A DNA stretch of 64,000 nucleotides from Subtercola boreus (GCF_006716115.1 NZ_VFOO01000001.1:558001-622000); one strand, 5' to 3'. Shown: positions 43,984 through 52,562, numbered from the stretch's first letter. Notes: a model not told the origin generated them from the sequence alone. Program-made: numbers and translations.

Positions 43984-46350
43984 TCAGAAGCGGCCGCCGC
44001 CGCGACGGGACCGCGTTCCGCCGCCGCCGAAACTGCCGGCGCTCCGGCCGCCGAACGAGCCGCCGCCGCTCCGGCTGCGACTGCCGCCGCGACTGCCGCC
44101 GCCACCGCCGAAGAACCCACCGCTCCCGCCGCCGCCGAACAGCCCACCGAAGCCATCGTCATCGTCGTCGTCGCTCCGTCCGCTGCTGCCGCCGAACATC
44201 CCGCCGCCCCGGTTGCCCCCGCCGCCGAGCACGGAATTGATGATGATGCCGCCGAGCATGGCCCCGAGCATCCCGTTCCCTGCGCCGCCGCCGCTGCCGC
44301 CACTGCTGCCGCCGCTGCCGCCCCCGAAACCGCCGAACAGTCCACCTCCGCCGGCCGGGCTGTCGCCTGCGCCGCCGTCGTACCCGGCTCCTGCCGCGAA
44401 CTCACCCACATCACGCTGTGCCGATTCGATCGCCTGGGCGGCGAGCGAATCGGCGCGCTGCGCGGCCGCGAGTGCGCCGGCAGCGTCTGTCGGGGCCAAC
44501 TCCTCGGCACGCGCCACGAGCCGCGTCGCCTCCGCGAGCCGGGTGCGCGCCTCTGCGCCGACCCCGCCGCGGCGCGCGGTGATGTAGTCGTTCGCCGCCG
44601 ACACCCGGCTGCGGGCGGACTGGAGCGTCTGCGCCAACGTCGTGACAGCGCGCTGCTCGGTTGCCTGCTGTCCGCGCACCGCTCCCAGCACGCCGTCGAT
44701 GTCGCGGTTCGCGAGGTCGAGTCTCTGCGCAACAGCCGACGGATCCACCGGGCCCGCCGCGAGCTGCGCCTGCACCTCGGCGATGACCGAGCTCGTGCGC
44801 TCCGAGGCGGCCGCGATCGCGCCCTGCGGATCGCCCGCCGCAGCCACGGCGTGGGCGTCGACCACATCCTGCTGGAGGTTGCCGAGCACCGCGTCGAGCT
44901 GGCCCCGTGCGGCGGCGAGGTCGGCCGCCACCCGGTCGACAGCGTCGAGCAGGAGAGTCGCCTGGTCGACCGCCTCCTCGGCAGCCCGCACCCCGACGGC
45001 GGCTTCGCCGGTGTCGGCGGCCTGCTCGTGTTCTGCGGCGTCGAGTGCGGCGCGGGCGAAGGTCAGCCGTTCGGTCGCCTGGGCCGGGTTGTCCGCGACG
45101 GTAGAGAAGGCGCTTGCCTGATACGACGCGGCGAGGGCCTGCAGGGTCGCCTCGGCTGCCGCCACCCGCGGCTCCACCGTTCCGCAGGCCGCTCGGCCCG
45201 CAGCAACTCCGGCAGGGATGTTCTTCTCGAGCTCCCGCAGCTCATCAAAGGCAGCGGCCTGCTCGTCGAGAACGCGGTTCGCTTCGGCGCAGAGCCGCAC
45301 GATGTCGGCGTTCCACTGGCGGGTCTCGGCGTCGGAGTCGGGCTCGGCGTCGTCGAGCTTCTGCTTCACCTGGAATGCCTGCCGAAGCGAGGCCGTCGCG
45401 GTGTCGAGGGCCTTCTGGAAGGGAGCGGATGCGGCACTGCCGTACTGCGCCACGGCGAATCCGAGCTCCTCCGTGCTGGTCTGCACCGCATCGTCCGTCT
45501 GGACGAGCGCCGACCCCGCCTGCCGTTGGAGTTCGACGATCGGCATGCTCTGCAGGGGGTCGGTGGGGGTGTCGGTGCGTCCGGTCGATCCGCCGGCTCC
45601 GGATGCAGCGCCGCCGTCGCCGAGGGCAGCGCCGCCGCCGCCCGTGACCCGATTGCGGCGTGCAGCCCGCACGAACACGATGACGATGATCCCGCCGACG
45701 ATCACGAGGATCAGTACGAGCACGATGACGATGGCCCCGATCGTGCCAGCACTCACCCCCGACGAGGACGAGGTGCCCGATCCACCCGATCCGGAACCAC
45801 CGGACCCCCCGTTGACCGCGTCGCCGAGCCCCGCGGCGGCGGCCTCCGCAGCTCCCGCCCAGTCGCTGTTCTTCAACTGCGGTTCGATCCGCGAGCTCTC
45901 GATCGACGACAGCTGGTCGCCGCTGACCGGCCCAGCGCTGTCGCCGGAGAGGTAGTAGGCGCGGCCGTCGACGGCGACGGCGAGCAGGTAGTCGGTGGGG
46001 CCCAGGTTGTTGCGGGAGGCGGTCTCGTTCGCCCACCCTTCAGCGTCTGCCGGGCCTTCGAATGTTCCGACGAAGGCGACGAAGAGATCTATGCCGCTGT
46101 CGGCATACAGTTTGTCGGCGGCGCTGGTGATGGAAGCGGTACCCGCCGCATCCAGGACCCCCGCGGTATCGATGACCCGGCTGCCGCCTAGATCGACGGG
46201 CGTGCTGGCGGGAGCGGCGGAACCGGCCGTGGCGGCGGAACCGGCCGTGGCGGCAAAACCGGCCGAGGCAGACGAGGCGCCGCCGAGCGCGAGACCGAGC
46301 GCCAGGCCGAGAGCAAGGAGGGGGATGACGATCTGCCGTGGTGCTCGCAT
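43984..46350 (-). CDS. TPM-domain membrane protein with coiled-coil and Gly/Arg-rich tail
   Basis: A 788-residue protein. A signal peptide or first helix (about 8-30) is followed by a TPM phosphatase-like domain (about 50-175, with VIDTAGVLDAAGTASITSAA and YLLAVAVDGRAYYLSGDSAG). A Gly/Ser linker and a transmembrane helix (IGAIVIVLVLILVIVGGIIV, about 207-227) lead to a long Ala/Glu-rich cytoplasmic coiled coil (about 260-660). The last 130 residues are Gly/Ser/Arg-rich with an Asp cluster. ATG 46350 has a TAGGAT box six bases upstream. pspA lies downstream on the same strand. Confidence 0.85.
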   Translation of the reverse strand: MRAPRQIVIPLLALGLALGLALGGASSASAGFAATAGSAATAGSAAPASTPVDLGGSRVIDTAGVLDAAGTASITSAADKLYADSGIDLFVAFVGTFEGPADAEGWANETASRNNLGPTDYLLAVAVDGRAYYLSGDSAGPVSGDQLSSIESSRIEPQLKNSDWAGAAEAAAAGLGDAVNGGSGGSGSGGSGTSSSSGVSAGTIGAIVIVLVLILVIVGGIIVIVFVRAARRNRVTGGGGAALGDGGAASGAGGSTGRTDTPTDPLQSMPIVELQRQAGSALVQTDDAVQTSTEELGFAVAQYGSAASAPFQKALDTATASLRQAFQVKQKLDDAEPDSDAETRQWNADIVRLCAEANRVLDEQAAAFDELRELEKNIPAGVAAGRAACGTVEPRVAAAEATLQALAASYQASAFSTVADNPAQATERLTFARAALDAAEHEQAADTGEAAVGVRAAEEAVDQATLLLDAVDRVAADLAAARGQLDAVLGNLQQDVVDAHAVAAAGDPQGAIAAASERTSSVIAEVQAQLAAGPVDPSAVAQRLDLANRDIDGVLGAVRGQQATEQRAVTTLAQTLQSARSRVSAANDYITARRGGVGAEARTRLAEATRLVARAEELAPTDAAGALAAAQRADSLAAQAIESAQRDVGEFAAGAGYDGGAGDSPAGGGGLFGGFGGGSGGSSGGSGGGAGNGMLGAMLGGIIINSVLGGGGNRGGGMFGGSSGRSDDDDDDGFGGLFGGGGSGGFFGGGGGSRGGSRSRSGGGSFGGRSAGSFGGGGTRSRRGGGRF

Positions 46351-46356
46351 GCCCCC

Positions 46357-46362
46357 ATCCTA
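46357..46362 (-). promoter_or_regulatory. putative -10 box (TAGGAT) of the leaderless TPM gene
   Basis: On the minus strand TAGGAT ends six bases before the ATG of the TPM gene. The box lies between the AraC-like gene's stop (46371) and this ATG, so transcription would restart here within the same-strand block. Confidence 0.6.
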
Positions 46363-46370
46363 GGGATCTG

Positions 46371-47300
46371 TCACGCTGTACGGTTCAGCGAAAACCCAGC
46401 CCGACTGGTCGCCGCTTCTTCGGACTGGGCCAGCAGAACCGCCTTCACGGTCGTTCCGTACACCGTCTTCAGAGCCCGGTGGAGTTCGTGTTCGCCGGAG
46501 AATCCGGCATGCCTGGCGATCTCCTTCAGCGAAGACACCTCGAGTCCGGTGGCCTGCAGCCCGAGCATCGCCATGGCCATCCGGCGCTCGGTGATCGCCG
46601 AGCCGGCGTTGCCGCGATCGCCGGTGACGCTGAAAGTGCGTTCGAGTTCGGCCGGAGACATCTGGAGCTGCGCAGCCAGTGTCTTCGCCCCGTAGCCGGA
46701 ATCGCTCGACCCGAGCGCGATGAGCGAATCGGCGAGGGCACGAACATCCAGATCGGGCTGATGGGCGCCGAGCGAGTAGGCGTTGTCGGCGAGGAAGAGC
46801 CTGGACACCAGTCCGGTGAGCACGGTGGCCGTCGGTTCGCACGGAAGCGACTGCTCGTCGAGGATCTCGATGAGCGCGAGCAGGAACGACATCAGCGGTG
46901 AGCTCTGGGCGGTGGAGTAGGCGAAAGCTCCGAATGAGTCGTGGACCTCGACGCCCGCTGCGCGCAGCCAGCTGCGCGGCATGGAGACGGCCAGGGCGCG
47001 ACAGGGCTCCGAGATCTCGACCGTGGTCGTGGCGTTCGAGGCGGCGAACGCTGCGGAGCCGGAGGCGAACCGCAGCAGGTTGCCATCGTGAGCAACCGTG
47101 ACGTCGCCGTCGACCAGGGCGATCACCGCAACGCGCTCGTCGAAACGGGGGTGTGGGGAGATCCCCGGGCGAGGTCCGAAGAGGGGGATCGGTGCTGTGG
47201 GCTGCTGCACCACGTCGACGACATCGACACCGCCGAACGACCAGACCGTGCCTCGGGCGGAGGAGGGCGACGTGATCGCCACACGGATACTTCGACGCAT
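46371..47300 (-). CDS. AraC-type regulator (full-length paralogue)
   Basis: A 309-residue regulator. Residues about 18-175 are an AraC-binding-like sensor domain (GTVWSFGGVDVVDVVQQPTA, AVSMPRSWLRAAGVEVHDSF). Residues about 183-290 form a double HTH with TLAAQLQMSPAELERTF and SSLKEIARHAGFSGEHELHR. The sensor domain is paralogous to the neighbouring 188-residue protein encoded just upstream. ATG 47300 directly abuts the T-run of a terminator; the G7 tract in that terminator's descending arm, six bases before the ATG, is the only possible ribosome site. A TTG start 26 codons earlier would read through the terminator and is less likely. Confidence 0.8.
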   Translation of the reverse strand: MRRSIRVAITSPSSARGTVWSFGGVDVVDVVQQPTAPIPLFGPRPGISPHPRFDERVAVIALVDGDVTVAHDGNLLRFASGSAAFAASNATTTVEISEPCRALAVSMPRSWLRAAGVEVHDSFGAFAYSTAQSSPLMSFLLALIEILDEQSLPCEPTATVLTGLVSRLFLADNAYSLGAHQPDLDVRALADSLIALGSSDSGYGAKTLAAQLQMSPAELERTFSVTGDRGNAGSAITERRMAMAMLGLQATGLEVSSLKEIARHAGFSGEHELHRALKTVYGTTVKAVLLAQSEEAATSRAGFSLNRTA

Positions 47301-47331
47301 AAAAAACCCCCCCGCTGGCTGAGCGGCCGGG
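47301..47331 (-). terminator. intrinsic terminator abutting the next start codon
   Basis: On the minus strand an imperfect 11-bp stem (two central mismatches, 5-nt loop) ends in seven G and is followed by six T. It lies 44 bases after the stop of the 188-residue gene, and its last T is adjacent to the ATG of the AraC-type gene. It may act as an attenuator whose folding also hides the G-rich ribosome site. Confidence 0.7.
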
Positions 47332-47374
47332 GTCTGGGGCACGATGACCGCTTCAGCTGAGACGGTCGGTGCGG

Positions 47375-47941
47375 TCAACCGTACACGGCGCTGTCGGCGT
47401 GGAACAGTCCCGCCACGAGATCGGTCAGCACGCCCGCTGTCGGCTCGGCAGGAAGAGCCCGTTCCCTCACGCTGTCGATGAGCGCGAGAGTGTAGGTGAG
47501 CAGCGGGGACGTTCGCGCGGTCGTGGCGGCGAACGCCCCGAAGGTGTGTTCGGCGTCGATTCCGGCGTCCCGGAGACGCTTCCGACTGAGGGAGACGATG
47601 ACGGCATGGCAGGTCTCGGATGCTTCGACCGTCGTCGTCGTCCCCGTGACGATGTACGCCGCCGACCCGGCCAGGAAGCGGAGGAGAGCGCCCTCGTAGG
47701 ACACCTGCACCTCACCCTCCAGCAGGAACATCACCGCGATCCGCTCGCCGTGGAGGGGCGAGACATGCCGGAAGATCGGGATCGGAGGGGTGGGTGACTG
47801 CACGACGTCGACGACTTCGACGCCGGCAAAAGACCAGAGGGTGCCGTCGCCGAAACGGCGGTGGTCGGTGTCCGCGTGCGTGTCCGTGCCATGGTCGTCG
47901 CTCATTCTCGACGAGAGGGTGATGCTCATACTGCGCGCCAT
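47375..47941 (-). CDS. AraC-binding-like sensor domain lacking the HTH (truncated paralogue)
   Basis: A 188-residue protein that aligns along its length with the sensor domain of the AraC-type regulator downstream: GTLWSFAGVEVVDVVQSPTP versus GTVWSFGGVDVVDVVQQPTA, and SLSRKRLRDAGIDAEHTFGA versus SMPRSWLRAAGVEVHDSFGA. It stops where the DNA-binding domain would begin, with no HTH-like sequence following. The frame is intact and codon usage normal, so it may be a functional stand-alone sensor or dimerisation partner. ATG 47941 has GGAGTGAGA upstream; ATG 47929 is an alternative. Confidence 0.75.
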   Translation of the reverse strand: MARSMSITLSSRMSDDHGTDTHADTDHRRFGDGTLWSFAGVEVVDVVQSPTPPIPIFRHVSPLHGERIAVMFLLEGEVQVSYEGALLRFLAGSAAYIVTGTTTTVEASETCHAVIVSLSRKRLRDAGIDAEHTFGAFAATTARTSPLLTYTLALIDSVRERALPAEPTAGVLTDLVAGLFHADSAVYG

Positions 47942-48070
47942 CGTTCTCACTCCATTACTCCGCAGCAGGGTCTGAGCACGCGGTGTCACAGCCAGAAAAT
48001 ACCGCCGGAACCTCACAGAGAACCGGGATGCGGCTGAAGAATACACGGGAAATCGCGACCCGTCACTCCT

Positions 48071-48090
48071 TCACGGCGGATTCGCCGTGA
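48071..48090. promoter_or_regulatory. 8-bp inverted repeat upstream of MFS gene
   Basis: TCACGGCG and CGCCGTGA flank a GATT centre. The element lies just before the TACTCT box of the MFS gene in the divergent spacer with the HTH-less sensor gene, so it may be an operator. Confidence 0.45.
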
Positions 48091-48094
48091 GGTC

Positions 48095-48100
48095 TACTCT
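48095..48100 (+). promoter_or_regulatory. putative -10 box (TACTCT) of leaderless MFS gene
   Basis: TACTCT ends seven bases before GTG 48108. Together with the absence of a ribosome site it favours that GTG over the in-frame GTG at 48087. Confidence 0.5.
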
Positions 48101-48107
48101 CGACTCT

Positions 48108-49577
48108 GTGTCAACGACAGAGCGAACCCAGGGCAGTGGTGCCGGAGGCGTGAAGAGCCTCGTCCCGGCACGGATGGACAGGCTCCCGTGGACGAGGTTC
48201 CATTGGTCGATCGTCATCGGGCTGGGGTTCTCGTGGGTGCTCGACGGCCTCGAGATCCAGATCGTCGCGTCAGCGGGGTTCCAGAAGGATCTCGGCATGA
48301 GCCCCGCCGATGTGGGGCTCGCCGGCACGGTCTACCTGGTCGGCCAGATCGTCGGTGCGCTCGTCTTCGGCCGCCTCTCCGACAAGCTGGGGCGCAGGAA
48401 GCTGTTCATCCTGACACTCGTGATCTACCTCATCGCCAGTGCCGCGGCGGGACTCTCACCGAGCATGTACGTGCTGTTCTTCTTCCGGTTCTTCGCCGGA
48501 ATGGGAATCGGCGGCGAGTACGCGGCCATCAACTCAGCGATCGACGAACTGATCCCGTCGCACTACCGCGGGCGGGTCGACATTGCAATCAACGGCACGT
48601 ACTGGGGCGGCGCGGCCCTCGGATCGGCGGCGAACCTCTTCTTCCTGAACCCCGACAACTTCGCCGAGAACATCGGCTGGCGGCTCGCGTTCTTCATCGG
48701 CCCGATCCTCGGCCTTGCGATCATCTACCTGAGGCGGCACATCCCCGAGAGTCCGCGCTGGCTGATGACCCATGGCCGCGAGAAGGAGGCTGAGGAGACG
48801 GTCGACGACATCGAGGCCCGCGTGGAACGGGAGGGCGGGAAGATCGAGCCGGTCGACGAGAAGCTGGCGATCACCGTGAAGGCCACGGAGAGCATCCCGT
48901 TCCGCACCATCGTGAGGGTGCTGTTCCGCGACTACCCGAAGCGCACCCTGGTCGGCGCGACGATGATGATCACCCAGTCGTTCCTCTACAACGCCATCTT
49001 CTTCACCTATGCGCTTGTGCTGCAGAACTTCTACGGCACCGACTCCGTGTCGACGCAGTTCTACTTCTTCCCGTTCGCCATCGGCAATCTGCTCGGCCCG
49101 CTGCTGCTCGGTCACCTCTTCGACGTCTGGGGCAGGCGCAAGATGATCCTGCTCACCTATGGCGTCTCCGGTGTCGTCCTCGGCGTCTCCGCTGTGCTGT
49201 TCAGCGCTGGTGCGCTCGACGCGACGACGCAGACGATCTTCTGGTGCGTCTCGTTCTTCTTCGCCTCGGCCGGCGCGTCGAGTGCATACCTCACCGTGAG
49301 CGAGATCTTCCCGCTCGAGCTCCGCAGCCAGGCGATCTCGTACTTCTTCGCCCTCGGCCAGCTCGCCGGAGCCGGGGCCCCGTTGATCTACGGGATCCTG
49401 ATCGGCGACGGCACCGATCGCGGCCCGCTGACGGGCGGCTACTTCCTCGGGGCCGGCATCATGATCCTCGGCGGCATCATCGCCTTCATCTTCGGTGTGG
49501 ATGCCGAACGCAAGTCGCTCGAATCGATCACCCAGCCCCTGTCCGTCGTGACTGATGACCGGCAGACTGGGCGGTAA
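48108..49577 (+). CDS. MFS transporter, sugar/organic-acid porter type
   Basis: A 489-residue twelve-helix transporter. It shows GRLSDKLGRRKLFILTLVIY (motif A with the sugar-porter D-R-x-G-R-R pattern), FFRFFAGMGIGGEYAAINSA, RRHIPESPRWLMTHGREKEA before the central loop, and GHLFDVWGRRKMILLTYGVS in the second half. The substrate is unknown; the branch includes aromatic-acid and metabolite symporters. It is divergent from the paired sensor/AraC genes, which are plausible regulators. Confidence 0.86.
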   Translation: MSTTERTQGSGAGGVKSLVPARMDRLPWTRFHWSIVIGLGFSWVLDGLEIQIVASAGFQKDLGMSPADVGLAGTVYLVGQIVGALVFGRLSDKLGRRKLFILTLVIYLIASAAAGLSPSMYVLFFFRFFAGMGIGGEYAAINSAIDELIPSHYRGRVDIAINGTYWGGAALGSAANLFFLNPDNFAENIGWRLAFFIGPILGLAIIYLRRHIPESPRWLMTHGREKEAEETVDDIEARVEREGGKIEPVDEKLAITVKATESIPFRTIVRVLFRDYPKRTLVGATMMITQSFLYNAIFFTYALVLQNFYGTDSVSTQFYFFPFAIGNLLGPLLLGHLFDVWGRRKMILLTYGVSGVVLGVSAVLFSAGALDATTQTIFWCVSFFFASAGASSAYLTVSEIFPLELRSQAISYFFALGQLAGAGAPLIYGILIGDGTDRGPLTGGYFLGAGIMILGGIIAFIFGVDAERKSLESITQPLSVVTDDRQTGR

Positions 49578-49604
49578 GAACATCCATTCAGAAGGAGCAG
49601 ACCT

Positions 49605-49814
49605 ATGGGACTCGAAGACATCACGGCAAAAGCAAAGTCTTTCCTTGCAGATGGCAAGGTTCAGGATGCGCTGAAGAGCGAGAAGGCCGAAGACGTCAGC
49701 GACAACATCCTCGAGTCGGTCAGCGGCGCGGTCAAGAAGGTCACCGGCGGCAAGTTCGACGAGCAGATCGACAGTGCCCGCGACAAGGCCGACAAGGCCG
49801 TCGGCACCGAGTGA
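49605..49814 (+). CDS. small MT0933-type antitoxin-like protein
   Basis: A 69-residue, highly charged, helical protein that matches the Rv0909/MT0933 antitoxin-like family (DITAKAKSFLADGKVQDALK, then VKKVTGGKFDEQIDSARDKA and DKAVG). ATG 49605 has AGAAGGAG eight bases upstream. No toxin partner is adjacent; in Mycobacterium tuberculosis the partner of this family is an SRPBCC protein, and the only SRPBCC gene here is 7 kb away. It may instead be a small stress protein. Confidence 0.75.
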   Translation: MGLEDITAKAKSFLADGKVQDALKSEKAEDVSDNILESVSGAVKKVTGGKFDEQIDSARDKADKAVGTE

Positions 49815-49863
49815 GTGAATCCGGGGTGGAGGTGGCGCCGAACGGCGTCAGCTCCTCCCCGGA

Positions 49864-50424
49864 TCAGTCGGAGAGCTTCCGCTCCAGCGCGTCGAGCAGC
49901 GGTTCCTGCCCCGCCACGAGAAGGGTCCGGGCCTCGGCCAGCGGCACCCAGCGGGCACCGTCTATCTCGGGATACTCCCGCAGCAGGCCCGATCCGCGTG
50001 GCCACTCGACCGTGAACGTGTTGCTGCCGACGAAGACCACAAGTTCGCCCTCCGCCAGTTCTGCCGCGTAGGCCAGCACGATCTTGCCGGACCGCTGGCG
50101 CACCTCGGCGAGCAGTCCGTACGGCGCAGGCGGCGGAGGTGCCCCGATCTCCTCGGCGAATTCGCGGAGTGCCGCATGGAGCGTGTCCTCCCCGGGCTCG
50201 ACCAGGCCCTTCGGGATCGACCAGGCCCGCTCGTGCTTCCGCGCCCAGAACGGACCGCCCATGTGCGCGATCCAGACCTCGGTGCCGCCTGCGCCCTGCC
50301 GGTACAGCAGGATGCCCGCACTCAGCTTCCCGGGTGGCCGGCTGCTTCCCGTCTCCCCGTCGCCCCCCGTTTCGCCGTCGAACCCCGGCGCCCGGTCGCC
50401 GCTCGTCGGCTGGTCGCCGTTCAT
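49864..50424 (-). CDS. NUDIX hydrolase
   Basis: A 186-residue NUDIX protein with the full box GLVEPGEDTLHAALREFAEE followed by IG. KLSAGILLYRQGAGGTEVWI is the usual first strand and PKGLVEPGE the loop before the box; the sequence is close to the diadenosine polyphosphate/ATP-type pyrophosphohydrolases. An acidic, Gly-rich 30-residue N-terminus precedes the domain. ATG 50424 overlaps the stop of the coiled-coil gene upstream (TCAT on the plus strand), so translation is coupled. Confidence 0.88.
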   Translation of the reverse strand: MNGDQPTSGDRAPGFDGETGGDGETGSSRPPGKLSAGILLYRQGAGGTEVWIAHMGGPFWARKHERAWSIPKGLVEPGEDTLHAALREFAEEIGAPPPPAPYGLLAEVRQRSGKIVLAYAAELAEGELVVFVGSNTFTVEWPRGSGLLREYPEIDGARWVPLAEARTLLVAGQEPLLDALERKLSD

Positions 50425-51482
50425 CGTCCGGCCGCCCGGGCGGTGCTGGATGCTCGGCGGGCCGCTTTCTCACGCTGCTGGTCGAGCCGCCCCAGCTCCC
50501 GGTCGGTCTCGTCCCGCCGGTCATCCAGTTCACTGCGCTCGGCGCGGCGCTCGGAGAGTTCTTCCTCGAGATCGGCCAGCCGGGCGGCGATCCCGTCGAT
50601 CTCGTCGCTGAGGGCGTCCGACCGTTCGCGCGCCCGGTCGCGGAGCTCCCGCAGCTCGTCGAGCTGCCGGTCGACGGCCTCCAGCGCGGCCGCAGCCTCC
50701 TCGGCTTCTGCTGCTGCCCGAGCCTGGCTCGCCCGTGTGTCTCTCGGCACATCCGGATCGTCCGCGGCTCGACGGGGGCTGCCCGTTCGGGAGACGACAA
50801 CGCCTCGCGCGCCAGCCTCGTCGCTCGGGTCGGCGCCCTCGGCGCAATCCGCACCCCGTTCGGGCGGGGTGAACGGCCCGCTCACGGCGCCGTCCAGGTC
50901 GACGGCCTCGAGCCCGGTCGCCGCCAGCGGCCGCACGAGACGACCCGTGCGCGCCGCCGCTGCCGCCGCGGGATCGGCCAGCACGGCCTGCATGGTCTGC
51001 TCGATGTCGTTGCCGACAGCGGGGGAGAGCTTCTGCTGCGGGGCGGGGGGTCCGCCATCCGGCCCCGCCCCCGGCAGGGACAGCACCTGTTCGGCGAGCT
51101 GCAGGGCCGCGGCCGTCGCGCGCCCGAGCGTGCTTCGGCGCTCGGCCGACAGCTCGGCCAGCGCACCCGCCTCGCCGCGCTCGCTCGCCGCCCGCACACG
51201 TGCACCGAGGGCGGCCACCGTCTCGAACTCGCCGGGTTGTCGCGTCGCGAGCAGGTTCACCGCCCAGGCCGCCGCCGACGGCTTCACCAGCCGCCTGATC
51301 GCCTCGGCCTGCTCGCGCCCGGCTGCCCTGTCGCCGCCGCCCGCCGCGCTGCCTGCCCCCGCGCCCGCCGGACCGCCTGCGCCCGCGCCCGCGCGCGCCG
51401 CTTTCGCGAGCTCCGTACGCCGGGCCACGAACTCGGCCGGTGGCAGTACGCAGAGCTCGGCGGCGACGCTCTCGAGATCCAC
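50421..51482 (-). CDS. coiled-coil hypothetical protein
   Basis: A 353-residue protein I cannot assign. The N-terminal third is Ala/Gly-rich with RRLVKPSAAAWAVNLLATRQ and ALAELSAERRSTLGRATAAA. A middle linker has low complexity, and the C-terminal 110 residues form a strongly charged coiled coil (LEAVDRQLDELRELRDRARE, LADLEEELSERRAERSELDD). There is no signal peptide. GTG 51482 is chosen on the GATACT box six bases upstream; GGAGGA abuts the GTG and is too close to be a normal ribosome site. It is coupled to the NUDIX gene and divergent from the cation-efflux gene. Confidence 0.75.
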   Translation of the reverse strand: MDLESVAAELCVLPPAEFVARRTELAKAARAGAGAGGPAGAGAGSAAGGGDRAAGREQAEAIRRLVKPSAAAWAVNLLATRQPGEFETVAALGARVRAASERGEAGALAELSAERRSTLGRATAAALQLAEQVLSLPGAGPDGGPPAPQQKLSPAVGNDIEQTMQAVLADPAAAAAARTGRLVRPLAATGLEAVDLDGAVSGPFTPPERGADCAEGADPSDEAGARGVVVSRTGSPRRAADDPDVPRDTRASQARAAAEAEEAAAALEAVDRQLDELRELRDRARERSDALSDEIDGIAARLADLEEELSERRAERSELDDRRDETDRELGRLDQQREKAARRASSTARAAGR

Positions 51483-51511
51483 TCCTCCAGTATCGCTCTT
51501 CGCACTGCCCC

Positions 51512-51600
51512 GGGCGGGGCGGTGTGAACAACCCCGTACTGGGCGGGGCCGGTGCGAACAAGCCCGTGCCGGCCGGGCCGCGGTGCGAACGGCCCCGGTG
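51512..51600. repeat. three 29-30 bp GC-rich tandem repeats
   Basis: Units starting at about 51512, 51541 and 51571 share the pattern GGGC-GGGGC-GGTGCGAAC-(A)AGCCCGT. They fill the spacer between the divergent coiled-coil and cation-efflux genes. Confidence 0.7.
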
Positions 51601-51653
51601 CATACTGGAAGCACCGGGCCGCGAGGCGCCCGCTCATCTCTTCGGGGGGCCGG

Positions 51654-52562
51654 ATGATCGTCGTCATCGCATTCGTCGCGAACATCCTGGTGGCCATCGC
51701 CAAATCCGTCGCTGCGGTGCTCACCGGTTCGGCATCCCTGGTTGCCGAGGCGTCCCACTCCTGGGCGGATGCGGGCAACGAGATCTTCCTGCTGGTGGCC
51801 GACCGGCGTTCGACGCGCAGCAAGGACGACGGGCATCCGCTCGGCTTCGGCCGGGAAGCGTACGTCTGGTCGCTGCTCGCGGCGGTCGGGGTGTTCACGG
51901 TCGGTGCCGTCGTCTCGGTGATGCACGGCATCCAGGAGATGTTCGACCCCGAGCCCGCTTCCGACTATCTGATCGCCTACATCGTGCTCGGCGTCTCCGC
52001 GCTGCTCGAGGGCGCTTCGTTGCTGCAGTCGGTGATCCAGGCGCGCCGCACGGCGGCGAAGTACCGCCGGGAGGCATTCGACTATGTTCTGAACGGATCG
52101 GATCCGACGCTCCGCGCCGTCGTCGCCGAGGATTCCGCGGCCCTCGCCGGCCTGGCGATCGCGTTCCTCGGCATCCTGCTGCACCAGCTCACCGGCAACC
52201 CGTTCTGGGATGCGCTCGGCTCCGTGCTCATCGGGCTGCTGCTCGCGGTCGTCGCTGTCGTACTGATCAACCAGAACCGACGCTATCTGGTCGGGTTCAA
52301 CCCGCCCCCACGCTTCCGCACCGGGGCGGCGGAGCAGCTGCTCGCGCAGCCCGAGATCGCCCGGATCACCTACCTGCACCTCGAATTCGTCGGGCCGTCG
52401 AGGCTTTTCCTGGTCGCGGCCGTCGACCTCGCCGGCGACGAGCGCGAGGAGCACGTCGCCCGGGTGCTCCGGCGCATCGAACGCACGATCGAGGAGAACG
52501 AACTCGTCGAGCAGGCGGTTCTGACGCTGTCGGTGTCAGACGAGCCGTCGCTCGAGTTCTGA
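51654..52562 (+). CDS. cation diffusion facilitator family transporter
   Basis: A 302-residue CDF protein with six helices and a cytoplasmic C-terminal domain. Helix 2 has the metal motif HSWAD (ASLVAEASHSWADAGNEIFL), but helix 5 has EDSAALAG (AVVAEDSAALAGLAIAFLGI) where classic zinc transporters have HxxxD. The altered second half-site suggests a different metal or stoichiometry, as in the SLC30A9-like branch. ATG 51654 follows a G-rich tract; the long open frame upstream runs through tandem repeats and is not used. Confidence 0.85.
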   Translation: MIVVIAFVANILVAIAKSVAAVLTGSASLVAEASHSWADAGNEIFLLVADRRSTRSKDDGHPLGFGREAYVWSLLAAVGVFTVGAVVSVMHGIQEMFDPEPASDYLIAYIVLGVSALLEGASLLQSVIQARRTAAKYRREAFDYVLNGSDPTLRAVVAEDSAALAGLAIAFLGILLHQLTGNPFWDALGSVLIGLLLAVVAVVLINQNRRYLVGFNPPPRFRTGAAEQLLAQPEIARITYLHLEFVGPSRLFLVAAVDLAGDEREEHVARVLRRIERTIEENELVEQAVLTLSVSDEPSLEF

